From an uncultured Pelagibacteraceae bacterium (GTDB lineage: Bacteria; Pseudomonadota; Alphaproteobacteria; Pelagibacterales; Pelagibacteraceae): DNA of 46,747 nucleotides. Positions 42,002-46,747 of this stretch are shown piece by piece. The first letter of the stretch is position 1. Every line of letters begins with the position of its first letter. The notes beneath the pieces were generated by a model. That model was given only the letters and a program-made list of their open reading frames with translations, had not been told where the DNA came from and ran no database searches. The translations under genes were made by a program, and so were the position numbers. The stretch covers positions 1 through 46,747 of the forward strand of contig CACGVC010000006.1 in NCBI GenBank assembly GCA_902576335.1, in the 5' to 3' direction.

Positions 42002-42970
42002 ATGAAAAAAATTTTTATAAAGCTTGCAAGATTATTAGGTTACGAAATCATTGATCAAAATAAGTTTGTATCACCATCATTAGAAAAAGAATTAAATGAT
42101 GAACTTTCAATTATTAATCACAAATCAATAATATTACCTTTAGGAAATGTTAACATTACAAAACAAGTTAAATCGTTATTAATTGTATTGCGAATGAATA
42201 CAGAGGTAGTAATTTGGGATCAAAGTAAAAAAAGGTTGTTTGAACGACCAAAAATTGACTATTCAATAAGATCTATAAATTCATTGATTAAATCAATAAT
42301 TGATTGTCGCAATAAATATCCATTTATAAAAATCAAAACAATTATTGTTGATGATCAATCAAAAAAAGACAATTTAGATAGAATTAGAAAATTAATTGAA
42401 GATCAAAATGTTGAAATTATTTCACTAAATCATGAAAAATATAAGTCAATAATAAAAAAACAAAAAACAACAGAGACCTTTTCTAACTTAGCAAGTTTAC
42501 TTCAAAGTTTTGAAATCGCTAAAAATCAAGGTGATGATCTAATTTTTTTTATCGAAGATGATTATATTCACTCTAAAACAATGATAGATGAAATGATTAC
42601 TTCTTATGAGAGAATAGCCTCGCAAGTTAAAAAAGATATAATTATGTGTCCGGCAGACTACCCTTATCTTTATATGAACAATGAAAAAACAAACATTTTA
42701 ATTGGTAGCAAAAGGCATTGGAGAACCATAAATAAGACTTTATGCACATTTATGTTAAGTAAAAATTTACTAAATAAATATTGGGAAAATTTTTACAAAA
42801 CTTGCTTAGATCGTCATGAACCTTTTGAAAAATATATTAATGAAATTTATAAAAATGAGGTTTGTATTTCGCCAATCAAAAGTTTATCTCTTCATTTAAC
42901 TAACGTTAATTCAAATTATGGTTTATCTCCCTTCTTAAACTATAAAAAGTTGTGGGAGGATAATAAATAA
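42002..42970 (+). CDS. Glycosyltransferase-like protein (GT-A fold)
   Basis: The 322-residue protein has no signal peptide. After an N-terminal region similar to those of other surface-glycan enzymes (LARLLGYEIIDQN), a GT-A-like domain has IKTIIVDDQS (112-120) and a metal-binding EDDY at 185-188 after FFIEDD. Further residues such as the W-R-x-I/T-x-K-T-L-C-T-F-M segment follow. A sugar transfer role is likely, but the donor is unreadable. The gene runs directly into a strong terminator at 42970-42995. Confidence 0.65.
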   Translation: MKKIFIKLARLLGYEIIDQNKFVSPSLEKELNDELSIINHKSIILPLGNVNITKQVKSLLIVLRMNTEVVIWDQSKKRLFERPKIDYSIRSINSLIKSIIDCRNKYPFIKIKTIIVDDQSKKDNLDRIRKLIEDQNVEIISLNHEKYKSIIKKQKTTETFSNLASLLQSFEIAKNQGDDLIFFIEDDYIHSKTMIDEMITSYERIASQVKKDIIMCPADYPYLYMNNEKTNILIGSKRHWRTINKTLCTFMLSKNLLNKYWENFYKTCLDRHEPFEKYINEIYKNEVCISPIKSLSLHLTNVNSNYGLSPFLNYKKLWEDNK

Positions 42971-42995
42971 AAAGCCCCCGAGGGAGGGGGCTTTT
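42970..42995 (+). terminator. Strong intrinsic terminator, probably bidirectional
   Basis: AAAAGCCCCC (42970-42979) pairs perfectly with GGGGGCTTTT (42986-42995) across a 6-base loop. The T-run ends the plus-strand transcript of the glycosyltransferase; the A-run at the left makes a T-run on the minus strand, so it can also end the amtB transcript. G/C-rich stems are rare in this sequence, which makes this hairpin stand out. Confidence 0.9.
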
Positions 42996-43027
42996 AGTTT
43001 TTTAACTAACTAGAGAGAAAAGTTTTA

Positions 43028-43076
43028 AAGGAACCCTCCGATGAGTAATTTATTTACAGAGAGCGAAGAGTTCCTT
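43028..43076. other. Structured region between amtB stop and the terminator, with a 17-codon frame
   Basis: AAGGAAC (43028-43034) and GTTCCTT (43070-43076) form a 7-base inverted repeat with a 35-base loop. On the plus strand an AAAGGA site 8 bases before ATG 43041 opens a 17-codon frame (MSNLFTESEEFLNIASN) ending at 43094, inside amtB. On the minus strand the repeat lies in the amtB 3' end, ahead of the strong terminator. It may be a 3'-UTR structure, a small RNA or chance. The peptide is not called as a gene. Confidence 0.3.
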
Positions 43077-43090
43077 AATATTGCAAGCAA

Positions 43091-44389
43091 TTAGTCTCTA
43101 ATTGAGTAAGCTATAACTCCAGTCTCTGATACATCAGTTCCTTTTGTTTCAGCTTCTTTACTCAATCTGATACCCATTGTAGCTTTCATCAATGACCAGA
43201 CTATAAACGCAGCAACAAATACAAATGCATTTATTGAAATTACACCTAGTAACTGAGTACCAAAATTTGCACCCGAGTTTGTAGCAGGAACTATTAAAGT
43301 TCCCCAGATACCTGCAAACAAGTGAGCAGGTACTGCTCCGACTACGTCATCGATTTTTAAAGCAAACAACATCTTCGTACCATAAACAACTATTATACCT
43401 CCTACTGCACCAATTAAAATTGAAGCAAACGGTGAAGGCATTAATGGTTCTGCAGTAATAGCAACTAGGCCACCAATACATCCATTAAGCATTTGCACTA
43501 CGTCTGTTTTACCAGATAATCTAGTGACAGCTGCAGCGGCCATTACACCACCTGCACCAGCTAATAGAGTGTTTATAAATATTTTCGATACAGCAATTGC
43601 ATCAGGAGCGGTTCCTATTGCTAATTGTGAACCACCATTAAATCCAAACCAACCTAGCCATAAGATGAATACACCTAATGTAACTAATGGAATTGATGAA
43701 GCTGCAAAAGGTTTAAGTGGTGCTGGAGCTCCAGACTTAGTAAATCTACCTAATCTAGGCCCAATAAGTATTGCACCAGCTAAAGCAGCTGCTCCACCAG
43801 TTGAGTGAACTAATGTTGAACCAGCAAAATCTGAGAAACCAGCTTTAGCTAACCAGCCGCCTCCCCATTGCCAACCCATTACAATTGGATAAATAACACC
43901 AGCTAAAATTGCTGCAAATAAAAAGAATGGCCATAATTTAATTCTTTCAGCCATTGTTCCAGAAACAATTGAAACAGTTGTTACACAAAATACCATTTGG
44001 AAATACCAATCTGATCCATCAGCATAACCAGTATCTATCTTACTAGCGTCGCTCCATGGAATGAATTTTCCAATGTATCCTCCTTCTGGGATACCATATG
44101 CTAGGTTATATCCCACTAACCAGAACATTATTGCTCCAATGGATACTAAACCTATATTTTTTGCACAGATTACAGATACACTCTTCGATGTAACCATACC
44201 TGACTCTAACATTGCAAATCCACAAGCCATAAAAAAGACCAAGAATCCACACATTAAAAATAGCAGAGTATTAAAAATAAACCCTACTTCTGCAGAAACA
44301 GTTGATTCTGCATATCCTGCACTACTCATGTTTAATAAAAAAATTAAACTAACAAGTGGCACACTTATTTTTTTTAAAAATTTAGTCAT
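43091..44389 (-). CDS. amtB: Ammonium transporter AmtB
   Basis: The 432-residue protein has a signal peptide (about 1-27) and eleven helices. The conserved FFMACGFAMLESGMV opening, WFxMVFCVTTVSIVSGTMAER segment, and the twin pore histidines (one in TLVHSTGGAAAL, one in AVPAHLFAGIWG) are present. The selectivity aromatics are in the same regions. An SD GGGAGGT (44394-44400 complement) is unusually strong for this sequence, 5 bases from the ATG, and suggests high translation. No glnK lies beside it. A palindrome upstream may bind a nitrogen regulator. Confidence 0.95.
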   Translation of the reverse strand: MTKFLKKISVPLVSLIFLLNMSSAGYAESTVSAEVGFIFNTLLFLMCGFLVFFMACGFAMLESGMVTSKSVSVICAKNIGLVSIGAIMFWLVGYNLAYGIPEGGYIGKFIPWSDASKIDTGYADGSDWYFQMVFCVTTVSIVSGTMAERIKLWPFFLFAAILAGVIYPIVMGWQWGGGWLAKAGFSDFAGSTLVHSTGGAAALAGAILIGPRLGRFTKSGAPAPLKPFAASSIPLVTLGVFILWLGWFGFNGGSQLAIGTAPDAIAVSKIFINTLLAGAGGVMAAAAVTRLSGKTDVVQMLNGCIGGLVAITAEPLMPSPFASILIGAVGGIIVVYGTKMLFALKIDDVVGAVPAHLFAGIWGTLIVPATNSGANFGTQLLGVISINAFVFVAAFIVWSLMKATMGIRLSKEAETKGTDVSETGVIAYSIRD

Positions 44390-44460
44390 TAAGACCTCCC
44401 TGTTAAGGGTGATTTATATTTTTAATAATTTGAAAAACTAACGTTGATTATGAGAATTTG

Positions 44461-44479
44461 ATATGCAGAAATTGCATAT
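44461..44479. promoter_or_regulatory. Inverted repeat ATATGCA-N5-TGCATAT upstream of amtB
   Basis: A 7-base perfect inverted repeat with a 5-base spacer lies 72-90 bases upstream of the amtB ATG, between the gene and the HU terminator. TGCA half-sites recall NtrC-type and NtrX-type dyads. Placement upstream of the expected promoter suits activation. The call as an operator is inference. Confidence 0.35.
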
Positions 44480-44483
44480 AGTA

Positions 44484-44515
44484 ACAGCCTTAACATAATT
44501 GTATGTTAAGGCTGT
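44484..44515 (-). terminator. Long hairpin after the HU gene
   Basis: ACAGCCTTAACATA (44484-44497) and TATGTTAAGGCTGT (44502-44515) are perfect 14-base inverted repeats around a 4-base loop. It begins 8 bases after the HU stop (minus strand). No U-tract follows on the minus side, so termination may need Rho or the stem may mainly protect the abundant HU message from 3' exonucleases. Confidence 0.65.
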
Positions 44516-44523
44516 AAAGACTT

Positions 44524-44799
44524 TTATTTATTGAAAACTTCTTTTAAAGCTTTTGCAGGTAAGAATTTAACCTTCTGTGATGCAGCAATTTGAATTTGCT
44601 CACCAGTTCTTGGGTTTCTTCCAACTCTTGCCTTTCTCTTAGCTACTTTATATGTGCCAAATCCAGCAATTTTGACTGAGTCATCAGCTTTTAAAGCGTC
44701 TAAAATAGTGTTGGTAATTGTGTCAAAAGTCCTCTCGGCATCAGCTTTACTCAAGTTTAATGCTCCTGAAAGCTTGACCACTAATTGTTTTTTGTTCAT
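44524..44799 (-). CDS. hupB: HU family DNA-binding protein
   Basis: The 91-residue histone-like protein begins MNKKQLVVKLSGALNLSKADAE. The GFGTYKVAKRKARVGRNPRTGE segment forms the DNA-bending beta arms with the conserved N-P tip. It dimerises and bends DNA. SD CGGAG lies 5 bases before the ATG. It has its own upstream region of 150 bases after rseP and a strong hairpin downstream, so it is probably monocistronic and highly expressed. Confidence 0.96.
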   Translation of the reverse strand: MNKKQLVVKLSGALNLSKADAERTFDTITNTILDALKADDSVKIAGFGTYKVAKRKARVGRNPRTGEQIQIAASQKVKFLPAKALKEVFNK

Positions 44800-44952
44800 T
44801 TTAGCTCCGGTTTATTAGGTTATTAACTATCTTTATCAAAAGTGTTGATAAATCAAGACTTTTTTTAGTGTTAATAAAATACTTATACACAAGATTTAGT
44901 ATAGTGATAAAAACGTTGGTTTTATTGGCTTTTTTTAGTTCTTAAACAAATT

Positions 44953-46077
44953 TTATTGTAATACTCCTAAATCCTTTAAATCATTAAAAGTTGTAAAAAA
45001 CATTAATGTTAAAAGTAAAATCATACCGATTCGAAAAAATCCTTCTTGAGTTTTTTGCGATAAAGGCCTGCCTAAAATCTTCTCAAATGTGTAAAACATT
45101 AAATGACCCCCATCTAGCATTGGTATTGGGAATAAATTTACTAGCCCCAGACTTATAGATATATAAGCCATCATGCTTATAAAAGCCAAAACCCCAAATT
45201 CCGCTACTTGACCCGATATTTTTGCAATTCTTATGGGTCCCCCTAATTGTGATGTATCAGCTTTACCAATTATCATGCTACCTATGTATTTTAAAGATGC
45301 AGTGCTAACATATATAACTTCATTGGCTGCATGGTAAAGAGCTTTAACAGGTCCTAACTTTACATGATTAATTTCATTATTGTATGCACCTAATTGAATT
45401 CCAACCATTCTCTTTTGTATTTTGTTACCAAGATTATCTTCGCTAAGAACAGTGTTTGGTTTTACTTTTAATATAATTTCGTCAGAAAATCTTTTAACCT
45501 TAAAATCTATGATATCAGCTGAAGACATTGTGATATATTTAGAGACATCCATAATACTTTGAACCTCGTGACCATCAATTTCTAATATAATGTCATCTTG
45601 TTTAAGACCACCAATCATTGCGGGGCTATCTTTTTGTACTTCATTAATAACAGCAGGAGTAAAATCTTTTCCGATAAAGGTATAAATTGAAAAAAAGATG
45701 ACTAAAGCTAAAATAAAATTAGCTAGTGGACCACCGAATACTATCAATACTCTTTGATATAATGGTTTGAGAACAAATAATTTTTTCCTATCTTTATCAT
45801 CGTATTGTTTAATTAATTCTTCTTGGTCAGCTTGAGAAAAAACATTTCGATCTCCAAAAAATTTTACGTAGCCTCCAAGTGGTATCCAACATAATTTCCA
45901 ACGCGTACCAGACTTATCATTCCAGCCAAATATTTCTTTACCAAATCCAATTGAAAAGTCTGTAACACCTACCCCATATTTTTTTGCAAAGTAATAATGT
46001 CCATATTCATGGATGAAAACAACTATCATTATTAGTATAAGAAATGGAATTAAATAACTTAGGATAAATGAAATCAT
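44953..46077 (-). CDS. rseP: RIP site-2 zinc metalloprotease RseP
   Basis: The 374-residue intramembrane protease has the zinc-binding HEYGH (23-27) and the second active-site LDGGH with Asp322. Three to four helices and one PDZ domain (about 120-200, AVINEVQKDSPAMIGGLKQDD) are present; E. coli RseP has two PDZ domains and is about 450 residues, so this is the short form. It cleaves anti-sigma or signal-peptide remnants within the membrane. Its ATG overlaps the upstream GNAT-like gene by 4 bases. The usual neighbours dxr and bamA are absent here. Confidence 0.93.
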   Translation of the reverse strand: MISFILSYLIPFLILIMIVVFIHEYGHYYFAKKYGVGVTDFSIGFGKEIFGWNDKSGTRWKLCWIPLGGYVKFFGDRNVFSQADQEELIKQYDDKDRKKLFVLKPLYQRVLIVFGGPLANFILALVIFFSIYTFIGKDFTPAVINEVQKDSPAMIGGLKQDDIILEIDGHEVQSIMDVSKYITMSSADIIDFKVKRFSDEIILKVKPNTVLSEDNLGNKIQKRMVGIQLGAYNNEINHVKLGPVKALYHAANEVIYVSTASLKYIGSMIIGKADTSQLGGPIRIAKISGQVAEFGVLAFISMMAYISISLGLVNLFPIPMLDGGHLMFYTFEKILGRPLSQKTQEGFFRIGMILLLTLMFFTTFNDLKDLGVLQ

Positions 46078-46703
46078 TTTTTACTTACAATATATTCAAA
46101 ATTTTGTGTAGATTCATTAACCTGCAACAATTTAGCACCATTTCTTAGGTGAAATTTCGTCGCCATGTCCGTTAGCGGAGACAAAGTCACTAGTCTGTTT
46201 AAATGATTTGATTTTTTAATTTTTTTAAATACTTCTTTTACAATTAATTTTCCACCACCTCTTTTTTTAGACCAAACTGTATATGCAATAGCAATTTTCC
46301 CAACACTTTGACCTCTTTGGGTGCTTTGTAAGAAAGCATCGTGACTAAATTTATCTAGTTGTGTAACATCTTTGGGCACTTTGTTGGTAAAAGCAAAACA
46401 CATTACCGCATGAATTTCATTTTTAAATTTAACTCCGTATATTTTTCTTCCATAACTTGTTCTAAAAGCGTTGTCTAGTTCTGGTCTTACCGGGTCCTCA
46501 TTGGTATCACATTCTTTTAATTCAACTAATTCTGCTCCCTTAATCCAGTCAAAAAAGTTACTTAAATTTTTACTTAAAAGTTGTTTGTTTTTTCTTAAGC
46601 GAGCTTTTATTCGTGGTTTAAATTTTTTGTTACTTTTGGATAAGCTATTTTCTAGATACTTTGAAGCCAATTTATCCCTTACATTTTTGAATATTTCTCT
46701 CAT
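46074..46703 (-). CDS. Basic GNAT-like hypothetical protein
   Basis: The 209-residue protein begins with a strongly basic helical region of about 45 residues (KKFKPRIKARLRKNK). A beta-alpha domain follows: YGVKFKNEIHAVMCFAF, then VGKIAIAYTVWSKKRGGGKLIVKEVFKKI, then LSPLTDMATKFHLRNGAKLLQ and NFEYIV. The pattern of a G-G-G-K loop, a helix and an F-H-x-R-N-G-A hairpin recalls GNAT acetyltransferases and some phage-encoded relatives; it is weak. The stop overlaps the rseP ATG (ATGA), so the two genes are probably translated together. The region upstream of it in this window is featureless A+T-rich sequence. Confidence 0.5.
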   Translation of the reverse strand: MREIFKNVRDKLASKYLENSLSKSNKKFKPRIKARLRKNKQLLSKNLSNFFDWIKGAELVELKECDTNEDPVRPELDNAFRTSYGRKIYGVKFKNEIHAVMCFAFTNKVPKDVTQLDKFSHDAFLQSTQRGQSVGKIAIAYTVWSKKRGGGKLIVKEVFKKIKKSNHLNRLVTLSPLTDMATKFHLRNGAKLLQVNESTQNFEYIVSKK

Positions 46704-46747
46704 GATCTAATTTTTATAATTTCAATTTTTAAGTCCATTAAATTAAA

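Noticed and set aside
43041..43094. 17-codon frame with a ribosome site
   Set aside because: It is too short to call, runs into amtB and has no promoter evident; noted only as part of a structured region.
1..46747. CRISPR arrays, insertion sequences, integrases, prophage genes or rRNA
   Set aside because: No spaced direct repeats, transposase-like frames or rRNA segments were seen on either strand.

Overview
This window looks like a stretch of chromosome from a SAR11-clade (Pelagibacter-like) marine alphaproteobacterium. The reasons are the very high A+T content (about 70 percent by eye), genes packed with 0-20 base gaps or 1-16 base overlaps, many one-helix microproteins, and a lineage-typical content: AprMBA, Xsc, a TRAP transporter and AmtB. 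The assignment is an inference from content and style; no 16S gene is present.

Layout. 1-6350: the end of a glycosyltransferase-like gene, then a minus-strand proteostasis block tRNA-Leu(UAG)-tig-clpP-clpX-lon followed by a microprotein. 6440-9880: small exported or membrane proteins, a histidine phosphatase, a family 5 uracil-DNA glycosylase and a YbgC thioesterase. 9877-15224 (minus): SDR dehydrogenase, NCS1 permease and a complete TRAP transporter. 15358-19104 (plus, stop/start overlaps): GMC oxidoreductase, TerC, SDR and an M23 peptidase. 19108-22956: a surface-glycan-like patch with a pyruvyl-transferase-like gene, an interrupted exported-protein gene, and the SxtJ-DUF5989-NodU-type carbamoyltransferase trio. 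22949-32224: an organosulfonate and sulfite island with xsc, suyAB, a YeiH exporter, a TauE exporter, two uncharacterised small genes and aprMBA. 32323-37561 (minus): a tight operon metC-MFS-pabB-pabA-pabC-HIT. 37635-42970: housekeeping and small genes, including mnmA, a DUF3553 gene, a CysQ-type phosphatase, recX, an ABA4-like gene, an HCCA-isomerase-like gene, rhodanese and a glycosyltransferase. 43091-46703 (minus): amtB, an HU gene, rseP and a GNAT-like basic protein.

How the genes work together. The most coherent theme is C2/C3 sulfonate use. Xsc splits sulfoacetaldehyde into acetyl phosphate and sulfite. SuyAB splits sulfolactate into pyruvate and sulfite. AprBA with the membrane protein AprM can oxidise the sulfite to APS, and YeiH and TauE family carriers can export sulfite or sulfate. 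About 8 kb away, a TRAP transporter lies divergent from a GMC oxidoreductase. That pairing resembles the IseKLM/IseJ isethionate uptake and dehydrogenase modules, and would supply Xsc with sulfoacetaldehyde. This link is a hypothesis from gene families and proximity.

Other points worth attention are the carbamoyltransferase trio coupled to the end of xsc, the tRNA-tig junction with a 10-base leader, a pabB gene with an anthranilate-synthase-like PIAGT motif, and about ten microproteins that standard gene callers tend to miss.
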